A program made the translations under genes and the position numbers. A DNA stretch of 64,000 nt from Melghirimyces algeriensis. Its GTDB lineage: Bacteria; Bacillota; Bacilli; Thermoactinomycetales; DSM-45169. Below the pieces are notes generated by a model. That model was not told the origin of the DNA. It made no database searches and saw nothing but the letters and a program-made list of their open reading frames with translations. The DNA is taken from the NCBI RefSeq assembly GCF_900182565.1, contig NZ_FXTI01000002.1:409966-473965 (forward strand). The letters run 5' to 3'. This document shows, one piece after another, positions 1 to 8,586 of this stretch. Position 1 is the first letter of the stretch, and each line of letters starts with the position of its first letter.

Positions 1-43
1 CCACTACCGCACGGAGAATTTTCTTTTGCCGCTTGGTTAACAT
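1..43 (-). CDS. hrcA: HrcA heat-inducible transcription repressor, N-terminal fragment
   Basis: Only the first 14 codons are in the window; they read MLTKRQKKILRAVV, the usual start of the HrcA winged-helix DNA-binding domain. An ATG at 43-41 follows a GGGGTGAGG ribosome binding site. The CIRCE operator lies immediately upstream and hemW/lepA precede it, matching the conserved Bacillales order lepA-hemW-hrcA-grpE-dnaK. HrcA represses class I heat-shock operons by binding CIRCE with help from GroEL (family knowledge). The remainder lies beyond the left edge. Confidence 0.9.
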   Translation of the reverse strand, partial: MLTKRQKKILRAVV

Positions 44-58
44 CTGCCTCACCCCCTG

Positions 59-85
59 TTAGCACTCAAATTCCACGAGTGCTAA
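59..85 (-). promoter_or_regulatory. CIRCE operator (HrcA binding site)
   Basis: Perfect inverted repeat TTAGCACTC, nine-base spacer, GAGTGCTAA, the canonical CIRCE element. It lies between the hrcA promoter and start codon, so the hrcA-grpE-dnaK operon is expected to be autorepressed by HrcA. Confidence 0.97.
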
Positions 86-98
86 GTCTACTTTATTT

Positions 99-127
99 AA
101 AGTATCAAACCCCATTCTCGTTGTCAA
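99..127 (-). promoter_or_regulatory. Predicted sigma-A promoter of hrcA
   Basis: On the minus strand TTGACA (127-122), a 17-base spacer and TACTTT (104-99) stand just upstream of CIRCE, the normal architecture for HrcA-controlled operons. Confidence 0.75.
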
Positions 128-143
128 CGCTATGACAATGCCT

Positions 144-1289
144 TTAAACGACTTCTTTTAAAAAGGAAGCAAAAACTTCATTTCCAAACAAAAGACCTTG
201 TTCTGTTAAGAGATATCGATCCCCTTTCAAACAGATCAATTGACGTTTCTGCAGATGGTCCAACACCGGACCAAATACGGCTTCTGGGGATTTTCCATAC
301 AGACGTTCAAAACGTGTGCGACTTACACCATCCATCAACCGAAGGCCTAGGATAAAATGGTTTTCCATCGCCTCCCCTTCTTCCACTCGATGCATTTGTG
401 CTACTGGACGACGAAAATGTGCCAGACGAATATATTCACTGACACCACGAACATTTTCATGTCGAATCCCGTTCGTGTAACCGTGAGCCCCTGCTCCCAA
501 ACCGTAATAGGGTTGATTCAACCAGTAAGTGGTATTGTGACGACTCTCCTTCATAGGGCGAGAAAAATTACTCACTTCATATTGTTTATATCCTGCTTCC
601 ATCAATCTCCGTCGGGTTAAAAGATACATTTCCAATTCGTCATCCTCAGTAGGAAGAGGCAGCTTTCCCTCAAGAAGCTTACGATGAAACAATGTTCCTT
701 CCTCCACCTTCAAACTGTAAACGGAAAAATGATCGGGATACAGAGCAATCCCTCGTGCAAGGGCTTCCTCCATATCAGGCACCGTTTGTTCCGGCAGGCC
801 AAACATCAGATCGAGAGAAACATTGTCAATACCAGCCATCCGGGATTGTTCCACACTTCGTTCAATATCTTCCACTGTATGTGTACGACCAATTTTTTTT
901 AACAGATCAAAACGGAACGTCTGCGCTCCGAAACTGAGACGGTTGACACCTCCCTCCTTCATAATGGCCAGTTTCTCCGGATCTGTGGTGCCCGGATTCG
1001 CTTCCACCGTGAACTCTATATCCTCTGACCGATTGGGAAAATATCGTTGGATCGCCTGCATGAACCGTTCCATCTGAACCGGCGTGAGAACGGTTGGTGT
1101 CCCGCCTCCGATGAAAATCGTCTCAATCGTTGTCGGCGGGGTTTCCTCCACTGTCCGGGCCATCTCCTGTTCAAGAGCCTCCAAATACTGATCCACAGGC
1201 TGTCCGTCTACCACATAGGCGGTAAAATCACAGTAATGACACTTATGAGCACAAAAAGGAATGTGTATATAGACTGCACGGGGTTTCAA
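144..1289 (-). CDS. hemW: HemW-type radical SAM heme chaperone (HemN-like)
   Basis: 381 residues starting at a TTG preceded by AGGAGGTG. The N-terminus has the radical SAM cluster motif CAHKCHYC (CxxxCxxC), followed by the SAM-binding GGGTP motif near residue 62, and the C-terminal HemN wing is present. It lacks the N-terminal extension of true coproporphyrinogen dehydrogenase HemN, so it is most likely HemW, which binds heme and delivers it to respiratory enzymes (family knowledge), despite the common label oxygen-independent coproporphyrinogen III oxidase. It follows lepA and precedes hrcA as in Bacillus. Confidence 0.92.
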   Translation of the reverse strand: MKPRAVYIHIPFCAHKCHYCDFTAYVVDGQPVDQYLEALEQEMARTVEETPPTTIETIFIGGGTPTVLTPVQMERFMQAIQRYFPNRSEDIEFTVEANPGTTDPEKLAIMKEGGVNRLSFGAQTFRFDLLKKIGRTHTVEDIERSVEQSRMAGIDNVSLDLMFGLPEQTVPDMEEALARGIALYPDHFSVYSLKVEEGTLFHRKLLEGKLPLPTEDDELEMYLLTRRRLMEAGYKQYEVSNFSRPMKESRHNTTYWLNQPYYGLGAGAHGYTNGIRHENVRGVSEYIRLAHFRRPVAQMHRVEEGEAMENHFILGLRLMDGVSRTRFERLYGKSPEAVFGPVLDHLQKRQLICLKGDRYLLTEQGLLFGNEVFASFLKEVV

Positions 1290-1306
1290 CGGAACACCTC
1301 CTCTTC

Positions 1307-1350
1307 AAAAAAACCGCAAGCGGCCGCTATTCCCTCGCCACTCGCGGTTT
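1307..1350 (-). terminator. Intrinsic terminator after lepA
   Basis: AAACCGCGAG and CTTGCGGTTT form an imperfect stem on the minus strand, followed by a run of T. It ends only about 10 bases before the hemW ribosome binding site, so hemW is expressed by read-through or from its own promoter. Confidence 0.7.
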
Positions 1351-1360
1351 CTCCCTCCCA

Positions 1361-3193
1361 TCATTTTTTGGAATCGGCATCGTCCATCTGAAGAACCGCC
1401 ATAAATGCTTCTTGGGGCACTTCCACATTTCCGACCGCCTTCATCCGTTTTTTCCCTTCTTTCTGTTTCTCCAAAAGTTTTCGTTTCCGGGAGATATCCC
1501 CGCCGTAACATTTGGCCAATACATTTTTCCGCTGAGCCCGAATCGTTTCTCTTGCCACCACCTTATTGCCAATCGCAGCCTGAACCGGGACCTCAAACAT
1601 TTGTCGCGGAATCAGTTTTTTCAACTTCTCCACCAGCTGTCGACCGCGATAATAGGCTCTCTCCTTGTGTACGATAAAAGAGAGGGCATCGACAGGCTCT
1701 CCATTCAACAGGATATCCATCTTCACCAAATCAGATGTTTTATATCCTGAAAGTTCATAGTCAAAGGATGCATACCCTTTTGTTCCCGACTTCAACTGGT
1801 CAAAGAAATCATAGACAATCTCGGCCAGGGGCAATTCGTAGACAATATTTACCCGATTGGCATCCAGATACTGCATATCCACATACTCGCCCCGTTTGGA
1901 CTGACAGAGTTCCATCACAGCACCGACAAAGTCATTGGGTACCATCATGGTGGCTCGAACAAAAGGCTCTTCCACATGATCGATTTGTTGTTGCGGAGGC
2001 ATCAGCGTAGGATTTTCAATTTCCAGAAGCTCTCCATCCGTCTTGTATACTTTGTAGACCACGCTGGGAGCCGTCGTAATCAATGGAATATTGTATTCCC
2101 GTTCGATCCGCTCCTGGATGACTTCCATGTGTAGCAGACCTAAAAAGCCACACCGAAATCCAAAGCCCAAGGCTCCGGACGTTTCAGGTTCATAGCGAAG
2201 CGATGCATCATTTAGTTCCAGCTTTTCCAACGCTTCTCGAAGATCATCATAATCTCCGGAATCCACCGGATACATTCCACAAAATACCATCGGGTTGATT
2301 TTTCGGTAACCGGGAAGCGGCTCCGACGCCGGATGATTTGCATCTGTGATTGTATCCCCAACCCGGGTAACTTTCACGTCTTTGATGGAAGCCACCATAA
2401 ATCCGACTTCCCCTACAGCCAATTCGTCTTTGGAAACGGGTTTCGGAGTAAACACCCCGACATCTGTCACTTCAAATTCCTTACCCGTGGCCATCATCCT
2501 TACCTTCATCCCTTTCCGGATGGAGCCGTCAACCACCCGGATATAGGTAATCACTCCACGATAGGAATCATAGATGGAGTCGTAAATCAAAGCTTTCAGC
2601 GGAGAATCGGGGTCACCTGAAGGAGGTGGCACTTTCTCCACAATTTGCTCCAAGATCTCTTCCGTTCCAATTCCCTCTTTTGCAGAGGCATGCACCGCTT
2701 CCGAAGCATCCAGCCCAATCAGATCCTCGATCTCCTCTTTGACTCGTTCCGGTTCAGCACTGGGTAAGTCTACCTTATTAATCACGGGCAGGATCTCAAG
2801 ATCGTTCTCCAAGGCCAAATAAACATTGGCCATTGTCTGTGCCTCCACACCCTGGGCGGCGTCCACAACCAGCAATGCCCCCTCACAGGCAGCCAGACTG
2901 CGGGAGACTTCATAAGCAAAATCCACATGCCCCGGAGTATCAATCAGGTTGATAATATATTCTTTTCCATCTTTCGCTTTATAAGGGAGACGGACCGATT
3001 GCAATTTAATTGTAATCCCCCGTTCCCTCTCCAGATCCATGGTATCCAGATACTGATCTTGCTTTTCCCGGTTGCTCAACGCTCCGGTATATTCCAGAAT
3101 CCGGTCAGCCAAAGTGGATTTTCCATGATCAATATGAGCAATGATTGAAAAGTTTCGGATCAATTCCTGCTGCTGTTTTGAAGAATCACTCAT
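1361..3193 (-). CDS. lepA: Elongation factor 4 (LepA), ribosome back-translocase GTPase
   Basis: A start at the ATG of MSDSSKQQQ (3193) is preferred because GGAGG precedes it by 8 bases; the upstream extension has no such site. About 610 residues. G-domain motifs are clear: AHIDHGKSTL (G1), RGITIK (G2), DTPGHVDF (G3), NKVDLP (G4). The EF-G-like domains and the LepA-specific C-terminal domain (KRGEYVDMQ and beyond) follow. LepA binds ribosomes and remodels stalled or mistranslocated complexes. Upstream are yqxA and spoIIP as in B. subtilis. Confidence 0.97.
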   Translation of the reverse strand: MSDSSKQQQELIRNFSIIAHIDHGKSTLADRILEYTGALSNREKQDQYLDTMDLERERGITIKLQSVRLPYKAKDGKEYIINLIDTPGHVDFAYEVSRSLAACEGALLVVDAAQGVEAQTMANVYLALENDLEILPVINKVDLPSAEPERVKEEIEDLIGLDASEAVHASAKEGIGTEEILEQIVEKVPPPSGDPDSPLKALIYDSIYDSYRGVITYIRVVDGSIRKGMKVRMMATGKEFEVTDVGVFTPKPVSKDELAVGEVGFMVASIKDVKVTRVGDTITDANHPASEPLPGYRKINPMVFCGMYPVDSGDYDDLREALEKLELNDASLRYEPETSGALGFGFRCGFLGLLHMEVIQERIEREYNIPLITTAPSVVYKVYKTDGELLEIENPTLMPPQQQIDHVEEPFVRATMMVPNDFVGAVMELCQSKRGEYVDMQYLDANRVNIVYELPLAEIVYDFFDQLKSGTKGYASFDYELSGYKTSDLVKMDILLNGEPVDALSFIVHKERAYYRGRQLVEKLKKLIPRQMFEVPVQAAIGNKVVARETIRAQRKNVLAKCYGGDISRKRKLLEKQKEGKKRMKAVGNVEVPQEAFMAVLQMDDADSKK

Positions 3194-3286
3194 TCGGTTC
3201 CCTCCTGAAAACAAAACACGCAACAAACCATATCTTATATATTATAGCAGTCTGCATCATATGGTACAACGGAGGAGATCGATCTA

Positions 3287-3664
3287 CTAAAAGGATTCTT
3301 CAATCAATGCGACCAATTGATCCAATGCCTTTCTCGTTGCTTTTTTCAATCCTTCACCCGTCTCATTTCCAGCCTGAGCCAACCAACTCTCGTCGGAATC
3401 AGATGCTGAAACGTTTGACTTCTCTCTTTCCTCCCGTTCCGAGTCTTCCGCTTCTTGATCCGGCAACGCTTGGTCTGTTTCATAGACATACCCCAACACA
3501 GAAATCTTCATCTGACCCTCTTCATCCGGGGTGATGTGAACGGCTCGAGGAGCGCCTTGACTGCCTTGTGTTTGATGAATGTTTTGTTCCGCTGTATCAA
3601 TTCCCAGAAATATTCCAAACATCAAAACCATCATCAGCGCTAGCACCTGGATCATGAGTCGCAT
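3287..3664 (-). CDS. yqxA: YqxA-like membrane-anchored protein (DUF3679)
   Basis: 125 residues from the ATG at 3664, which has AAAAGGGG eight bases upstream; the GTG three codons earlier overlaps that site. One N-terminal hydrophobic segment (MIQVLALMMVLMFGIFLGI) is followed by a hydrophilic acidic region, so a single-pass or secreted topology is likely. Position between spoIIP and lepA identifies it as the YqxA/DUF3679 family, whose biochemical role is not known to me. It starts 15 bases after the spoIIP stop, so it is probably co-transcribed with it. Confidence 0.75.
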   Translation of the reverse strand: MRLMIQVLALMMVLMFGIFLGIDTAEQNIHQTQGSQGAPRAVHITPDEEGQMKISVLGYVYETDQALPDQEAEDSEREEREKSNVSASDSDESWLAQAGNETGEGLKKATRKALDQLVALIEESF

Positions 3665-3679
3665 CTTTGTCACCCCTTT

Positions 3680-4831
3680 TCACTCTTCTTGTTCAGCCTT
3701 TCCATCCACCGGCACCGCCTGAAAATGGATCTCTGATAAGGCTTGGGCCAAAGCTTCCGATGTCCGGAATGCTTCTTCAAATGTGTTGTCCACTCCACCA
3801 ATCTCCACCAAGATACTGTTTGGGGAAAGCGACTGATTATATTCACCATTTCCCATCGCCCGGCTTTTTCGGAAAACACCCTTGGATAGGCCGGGATACA
3901 ACTCATCCAGTTTTTTGTGGAGCTTTCGGACTAATCGTTCATTTTTTTCCCAGTGCGGATGAGCTGTTCCCACTACAAACGCGATTCGGGCATATTTTTT
4001 TCCCTCAATACTTGTGGTCGTCTTCTCCCGCCGTTGGGAATCGCGATGAACATCAATAAAATATTGAAGATCATCATTCTGTTTCATCGCGCTCACCACT
4101 TTTTCCCTGGAGGCCTGATACATCTGATTCCAGTCGGCATCAAATCCCCCGGTGTACACTTGTGCACCGATTCCCCGCTCTTCCAGCTCCTTGCCCAAGC
4201 GTTTTCCCACACGGGTAATGTTCATTTCATTATCGTAGGCCCGATTGGGGCTTTCCGTCTTCTTTAATTCCGGCAGGAAAGACTCTGTAAAGTGAGTATG
4301 GTAGATAAAAACCTTGTCCTTTCCTGTTGAGGAAGACGTCGATTCTTGATTTTCAGAAGTTGGTTTTTGTTCTTTTTGACGATCAGACATTTTTTTCTGG
4401 AGATCGAGTGGAGGTGGGGATTCAATGGGAACGGATGTATAATCCACTCCTTCCCCCGCTACAACAATTTCCGTATCAAAAAGAGCGTAGCCCGGCAGTT
4501 CACTTCCCAGCAATGTTCGGGGATCCTCTGGATCAATACTTGTCGCCAACTCAAAGAACACGCGGGAAAAACCCGGTTTCTCCGCTGCTGTCTCCGTTGT
4601 TGCCAGGTAAGGAATCTCCCCACCCATCAGATAAAGAAGGGTCTCGGTTGAAAAATGGGAGGTAAAGCGCCCCAACTCAGAGGAATGGGTGCTCCTTTTT
4701 GCCTGGATCATAGCCAATAATCCGGTTAGTACAAAAATGACCGCCATACCCAGTATCAAAAATACAAAAAGTTGCCTCATACGGGGTGTTGATACGTTCA
4801 ATGCGGCAAATCCTTGATATCGGTGCCTCAT
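3680..4831 (-). CDS. spoIIP: Stage II sporulation protein P (peptidoglycan hydrolase)
   Basis: 383 residues with an N-terminal membrane anchor (about residues 17-41, LFVFLILGMAVIFVLTGLLA). The C-terminal amidase region contains FIYHTHFTESF, YFIDVHRDS and ILVEIGG, typical of the SpoIIP amidase/endopeptidase. With SpoIID and SpoIIM it drives septal thinning and engulfment in sporulation. A GGAGG precedes the ATG by 7 bases. It follows gpr as in B. subtilis. Confidence 0.93.
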   Translation of the reverse strand: MRHRYQGFAALNVSTPRMRQLFVFLILGMAVIFVLTGLLAMIQAKRSTHSSELGRFTSHFSTETLLYLMGGEIPYLATTETAAEKPGFSRVFFELATSIDPEDPRTLLGSELPGYALFDTEIVVAGEGVDYTSVPIESPPPLDLQKKMSDRQKEQKPTSENQESTSSSTGKDKVFIYHTHFTESFLPELKKTESPNRAYDNEMNITRVGKRLGKELEERGIGAQVYTGGFDADWNQMYQASREKVVSAMKQNDDLQYFIDVHRDSQRREKTTTSIEGKKYARIAFVVGTAHPHWEKNERLVRKLHKKLDELYPGLSKGVFRKSRAMGNGEYNQSLSPNSILVEIGGVDNTFEEAFRTSEALAQALSEIHFQAVPVDGKAEQEE

Positions 4832-4876
4832 CCCTTTCCCTCCCCCAGCTTGTCTCTACTGGCGAATATATGAGAG

Positions 4877-4904
4877 GAAAAGGTAGGGTAGAACCCTATC
4901 TTTT
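4877..4904 (-). terminator. Terminator between gpr and spoIIP
   Basis: AAAGATAGGGT, a three-base loop, ACCCTACCTTTT on the minus strand: a short GC stem with A and T tails, plausible in both directions. Confidence 0.65.
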
Positions 4905-4940
4905 AATAGATGTCAGTTAAATTGATAGATTGGCAGACCA

Positions 4941-6062
4941 TCAATTGACATGAGCCGATACATTTTCAGGTGTAACCGCTTCATGAAGTGCACAATTTAA
5001 CCCATCAGCAATCAACTTGCCCATATCTCCGATAAATGTATCCACTTCTTTGGGCGTAACAATCAGGTTTTGTCCCAAGGGGTCCAACACCTCTTCAATC
5101 AACCTCCGTTTTTCATCGGAATCCAAGGTCCCTACAATCCCCATCATTTTTTCACCCATTTGAGGCGAAATATCCTGAGATTGAAGTTCTTTTACATCCG
5201 GCCGATTCAATGGATCCAGCGGATTCGTAGGGCGGACCTGATTCATTTCCCTGTGGAGATGAGAGAGAACAAATTCTACCGTATCATAAGAAATCGTCGC
5301 TGCATCAACCACTGTCGGAATCCCGATTGCAATTACGGGAATTCCCAACGTTTGTTGATTGAGGGCCTTTCGTTTATTCCCGACACCAGATCCGGGGTTG
5401 ATTCCTGTATCCGTCACCTGAATGGTTGTGTAGACCCGATTTAGTGCCCTGGAAGCCAATGAATCAATAGCAATCACTGCATCCGGACGTGTTTTTTCAA
5501 CCACTCCAAAAATAATTTCACTTGTCTCCATTCCCGTGGTCCCCAGTACACCCGGTGAAATCGCTGCAACTGGGCGATATCCATCAGCGACTTGTTCAGG
5601 CAGCAATTCAAAGAGATGGCGTGTCACCATGGTATGTTCCACTACAAAGGGTCCCAGAGCATCAGCGGTTACATTCTGGTTACCCAGACCAACGATCAAA
5701 ATCCTGGCGTTGGGTTCCACATCGATCTTGTTCAGAAAGCTCTTAAATTCATTGGAAAAATGGGCAGATACATTGCGCTGAAGTTGGGAGTCCTTACTTC
5801 TCAGCCCTGGAACTTCCAATGTTAAATATAGGCCCGGAGTTTTACCCAATGCCTGTCCTCCCTGGTCATCTTCAATCCGAATCCAGCTGGTTGTCATACC
5901 GTCTTGCTCCGACTCCTCCATATGGACACCCGGTACCTCTCCTTTGCCATCCTGGGTTTGAACAGCCATATCATGGGCTTCACGTGCCAGATCTGTTCGA
6001 ACAGGAAAGGATCCCAGATTCAAATCTTTTTGATTTCCCTGTGATTGCTCATCCACACCCAT
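4941..6062 (-). CDS. gpr: GPR spore protease (germination endopeptidase)
   Basis: 373 residues, full length for the A25 peptidase family. GPR degrades small acid-soluble spore proteins at germination and is made as a zymogen whose short N-terminal propeptide is removed autocatalytically. The N-terminal segment before FPVRTDLAREA matches the propeptide/processing region of the family. The block LIVGLGNQNVTADALGP, the conserved SPGVLGTTGMET and AIDSLASR motifs are visible. An ATG at 6062 has AAAGGA nine bases upstream. Expression is expected in the forespore (sigma-G in Bacillus), though I did not identify the promoter. Confidence 0.95.
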   Translation of the reverse strand: MGVDEQSQGNQKDLNLGSFPVRTDLAREAHDMAVQTQDGKGEVPGVHMEESEQDGMTTSWIRIEDDQGGQALGKTPGLYLTLEVPGLRSKDSQLQRNVSAHFSNEFKSFLNKIDVEPNARILIVGLGNQNVTADALGPFVVEHTMVTRHLFELLPEQVADGYRPVAAISPGVLGTTGMETSEIIFGVVEKTRPDAVIAIDSLASRALNRVYTTIQVTDTGINPGSGVGNKRKALNQQTLGIPVIAIGIPTVVDAATISYDTVEFVLSHLHREMNQVRPTNPLDPLNRPDVKELQSQDISPQMGEKMMGIVGTLDSDEKRRLIEEVLDPLGQNLIVTPKEVDTFIGDMGKLIADGLNCALHEAVTPENVSAHVN

Positions 6063-6177
6063 TCAATCCATTCCTTTCCATTTCATTGATTTGGTATCAT
6101 TTTCCCCATATGAAGCCGAAGTTTATTCCTCCCTTTCAAATCTTCCATTCCTCCTCCATATCCTGTTTGCAAACGCC

Positions 6178-6206
6178 TTGCTTTTTGCACCCCTGCGTGA
6201 TAGAAT
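6178..6206 (+). promoter_or_regulatory. Predicted promoter of rpsT
   Basis: TTGCTT (6178-6183), a 17-base spacer and TAGAAT (6201-6206) lie about 55 bases upstream of the rpsT start codon. Confidence 0.65.
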
Positions 6207-6208
6207 TT

Positions 6209-6227
6209 AGCGTGTTGCACGCTTTTC
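6209..6227 (+). promoter_or_regulatory. Short leader hairpin of rpsT
   Basis: AGCGTG, TTG, CACGCT then TTTT, starting right after the predicted -10 box. It is terminator-like but sits at or very near the transcript 5' end, so it may be an attenuator or simply a 5' stem. Confidence 0.35.
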
Positions 6228-6261
6228 GGGCGACTTGACAACCAATTAGGAGGTGAATCGG

Positions 6262-6528
6262 ATGCCCAACATCAAAAGCGCAATCAAACGTACAAAAACC
6301 AGCGAAAAACGGCGTCAACAGCGAATGGCACAAAAATCCGCCATGCGCACCTCCATCAAGAAATTTTTGACTGCCGTAGATAAGCAGGATAAAGAAAATG
6401 CAAGTGTACTGTTGCGGGAAGCCAAACGGAAATTGGACAAGGGCGTAACCAAAGGTCTTCTTCACAAGAACACCGCTGCCCGGCAAAAATCCCGCTTAGA
6501 GCAAAAATACAATACACTGAACGGCTAA
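6262..6528 (+). CDS. rpsT: Small ribosomal subunit protein bS20
   Basis: 88 residues from the ATG at 6262, preceded by AGGAGGTG with 6-base spacing. The basic helical sequence starts MPNIKSAIKRTKTSEKRR and ends LEQKYNTLNG, the standard bS20 family. It binds 16S rRNA early in 30S assembly. It is transcribed on the opposite strand from gpr, the usual arrangement in Bacillales. Confidence 0.97.
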   Translation: MPNIKSAIKRTKTSEKRRQQRMAQKSAMRTSIKKFLTAVDKQDKENASVLLREAKRKLDKGVTKGLLHKNTAARQKSRLEQKYNTLNG

Positions 6529-6540
6529 ATTTCCTCCTTA

Positions 6541-6569
6541 AAAAAACGACCCTTTTCGGGTCGCTTTTA
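6541..6569. terminator. Bidirectional terminator between rpsT and trpS
   Basis: AAAACGACCC, TTTTC, GGGTCGCTTTT: a compact GC stem flanked by A and T runs, serving the convergent rpsT and trpS. Confidence 0.85.
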
Positions 6570-6609
6570 TTTTGTTCATGTTTATACTTATGCCAGATCA
6601 ACGGGAGAG

Positions 6610-7587
6610 TCAGGCCAATCCCATGGCCTGTTGCATGTTCAGAAGCGTTTGATACGATACTTCCCGTGCCCGTTGACCACCTTCAGACAGGATCCGTTCC
6701 ACTTCACCGCTTTCCATAACCTTTTCATAACGCTCCTGCAACGGCTTTAACACCTGGATCACTGCTTCAGCAGTATCCAGTTTCAAATGGCCATAACCTT
6801 TTCCTTGGTAACGATTGACCAGTGACTCAATGGATTCCCCACTCATTTCACTGTAAATGGCCAACAAATTGCTGACACCCGGTTTGTTTTCAGGATCATA
6901 ATAGATTTCATTTTCCGAATCGGTCACTGCCCGCTTAAATTTCTTTACAATTTTATCCGGTTCATCCAGTAATTCGATACGGTTATATTCACTGTCCGCA
7001 CTTTTGCTCATCTTTTTCTCCGGATGATCCAACCCCATAATCCGTGCACCGGTTTTCCCGATTTTCGGTTCCGGAACCTTAAACACGTCCCCGTATTGAC
7101 CATTGAATCGTTGGGCCAGATCTCTGGATAATTCCAGATGTTGCTTTTGATCCTCACCAACCGGTACAATGTCTGTCTGATACAAGAGAATATCAGCCGC
7201 TTGTAAAACCGGATAGCTGAACAGCCCAGCTGTAGCGGAATCTGAACCCTTTCCTTTATCCTTATATTGAGTCATCCGGCTCAGCTCGCCCATCCGTGTA
7301 ACACACTGCAACAACCACGCTGCTTCAGAGTGAGCCGGATTATGTGATTGAACAAACAACGTACTTTTATTGGGGTCCAAACCCACTGCCAAATATAATC
7401 CTGCTACCTTTCTCGTTTTTTGACGAAGCTCTTCCGGATCTCGCGGGATGGTTAAAGCATGCAGATTCACAATACAAAAAAAGCATTCTGCCTCCTCCTG
7501 AAGAGGAATAAACTGTTTTAAAGCTCCAATATAGTTGCCGAGATGAATGTTTCCCGTCGGCTGTATTCCAGAAAATACGCGTTTCAA
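6610..7587 (-). CDS. trpS: Tryptophan-tRNA ligase
   Basis: 325 residues, class I synthetase. The HIGH-type signature appears as NIHLGN near residue 14 and the KMSKS loop as KKMSKSADS near residue 192. It charges tRNA-Trp in the cytoplasm. The start is TTG, with GAGGAG about 10 bases upstream. A T-box leader with a UGG specifier precedes it, so it should respond to uncharged tRNA-Trp. Confidence 0.96.
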   Translation of the reverse strand: MKRVFSGIQPTGNIHLGNYIGALKQFIPLQEEAECFFCIVNLHALTIPRDPEELRQKTRKVAGLYLAVGLDPNKSTLFVQSHNPAHSEAAWLLQCVTRMGELSRMTQYKDKGKGSDSATAGLFSYPVLQAADILLYQTDIVPVGEDQKQHLELSRDLAQRFNGQYGDVFKVPEPKIGKTGARIMGLDHPEKKMSKSADSEYNRIELLDEPDKIVKKFKRAVTDSENEIYYDPENKPGVSNLLAIYSEMSGESIESLVNRYQGKGYGHLKLDTAEAVIQVLKPLQERYEKVMESGEVERILSEGGQRAREVSYQTLLNMQQAMGLA

Positions 7588-7613
7588 GCTTCAAACACTC
7601 CTCTATATAAAAA

Positions 7614-7870
7614 TAAAACCCCCGTCCACATATGCGGGACGAGGGTTTTCTCGCGGTGCCACCCGTATTCGCCTGAGATCAGACGCTCTTTACAAACGGA
7701 TAACGGTCGATTTTCGACCGGTCTTCCTCTTTCCTTTGAAGGATGTCGAAGAAGACAGCTCCGAAGCCCATTCACATGGCGGCTCGATCGACTTCCACCC
7801 ACCGTCGACTCTCTGCACGAACCCGCCCCATGCTACTCTTCTTCTTCATAGCTTCTTACTGTTCTATTTT
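7614..7870 (-). ncRNA. T-box leader (tRNA-Trp) of trpS
   Basis: The conserved T-box GGGTGGCACCGCGAG lies at 7664-7650 (minus). Upstream are the stem I elements AGAGAGTCGACGG and GGAAGTCGATC, and a likely specifier UGG (7770-7768) within GTGAATGGGCTTC. Downstream, ACCCTCGTCC pairs with GGACGGGGGT followed by TTTTATTTTT (7647-7614) as the terminator that competes with the T-box antiterminator. Confidence 0.93.
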
Positions 7871-7876
7871 GCCCAT

Positions 7877-7905
7877 ATCATACAATATGTCGGAGTAAAA
7901 CGCAA
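7877..7905 (-). promoter_or_regulatory. Predicted promoter of the trpS T-box transcript
   Basis: TTGCGT (7905-7900), 17 bases, TATGAT (7882-7877) on the minus strand, directly upstream of the T-box stem I. Confidence 0.75.
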
Positions 7906-8059
7906 TTTAGATATTTATATTTTTCTTTTCCGGCAGAAGGAGTTATTATTTTGTTTAAGAGCATCGTAACCAGTTTTCGTCGCAGAACCTTTTGCTGCAG
8001 TCAATCCATTTGATCGATATTGGATCAAATCCTTTCCCCAATTAAAGGAGCAATGAACA

Positions 8060-8557
8060 ATGGGAAACACTTTACCGTTCAACTTGCATTGGATGGCAAC
8101 GATAGGCACTTTCTTTATGGCTATGATAGTGATATTCATTCGGCTGAGATCCGTCAGAAAACCCACAAATACCAAAAAGATTATTATGCCACCCATTGGT
8201 ATGAGCACTGGATTTTTCATGTTTATCTTTCCTGTTTTTAGGATACCTCTCTCTTGGGGAATTACAGCCTTTATAACAGGAACGTTACTCTTTTCTTGGC
8301 CTTTGATCAAAACGTCCCAATTTGAAGTGATAGACGGTAAGATCTATTTGAAACGCTCCAAAGCATTTATCTGGATCTTGCTCCTTTTGCTGTTCATCCG
8401 TATGTTCGCTCACGAATATGTGGAGCAATTGATTTCCTTGGAACAGACAGCCAGTTTATTCTTTGTTCTGGCCTTTGGTATGCTCCTACCCTGGCGGACT
8501 GCGATGTATATACGATACAAACAGTTAAAAAAACAGGGGACAGTGGCAACCGAATAA
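8060..8557 (+). CDS. ccdC: CcdC family membrane protein (cytochrome c biogenesis locus type)
   Basis: 165 residues with about four hydrophobic segments. The sequence FIRLRSVRKPTNTKKIIMPPIGMSTG and the later FEVIDGKIYLKRSKAFIWI and LPWRTAMYIRYK are characteristic of CcdC/DUF1453. The family name comes from the B. subtilis ccdA-ccdB-ccdC cluster, but CcdC has been reported as dispensable for cytochrome c maturation, so function remains unclear. ATG at 8060 is chosen over 8053 because AAAGGAG is 9 bases away rather than 2. It stands alone here with no ccdA neighbour. Confidence 0.85.
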   Translation: MGNTLPFNLHWMATIGTFFMAMIVIFIRLRSVRKPTNTKKIIMPPIGMSTGFFMFIFPVFRIPLSWGITAFITGTLLFSWPLIKTSQFEVIDGKIYLKRSKAFIWILLLLLFIRMFAHEYVEQLISLEQTASLFFVLAFGMLLPWRTAMYIRYKQLKKQGTVATE

Positions 8558-8586
8558 AAGGTTGCCGCTGTGATATAAAGGATCTC

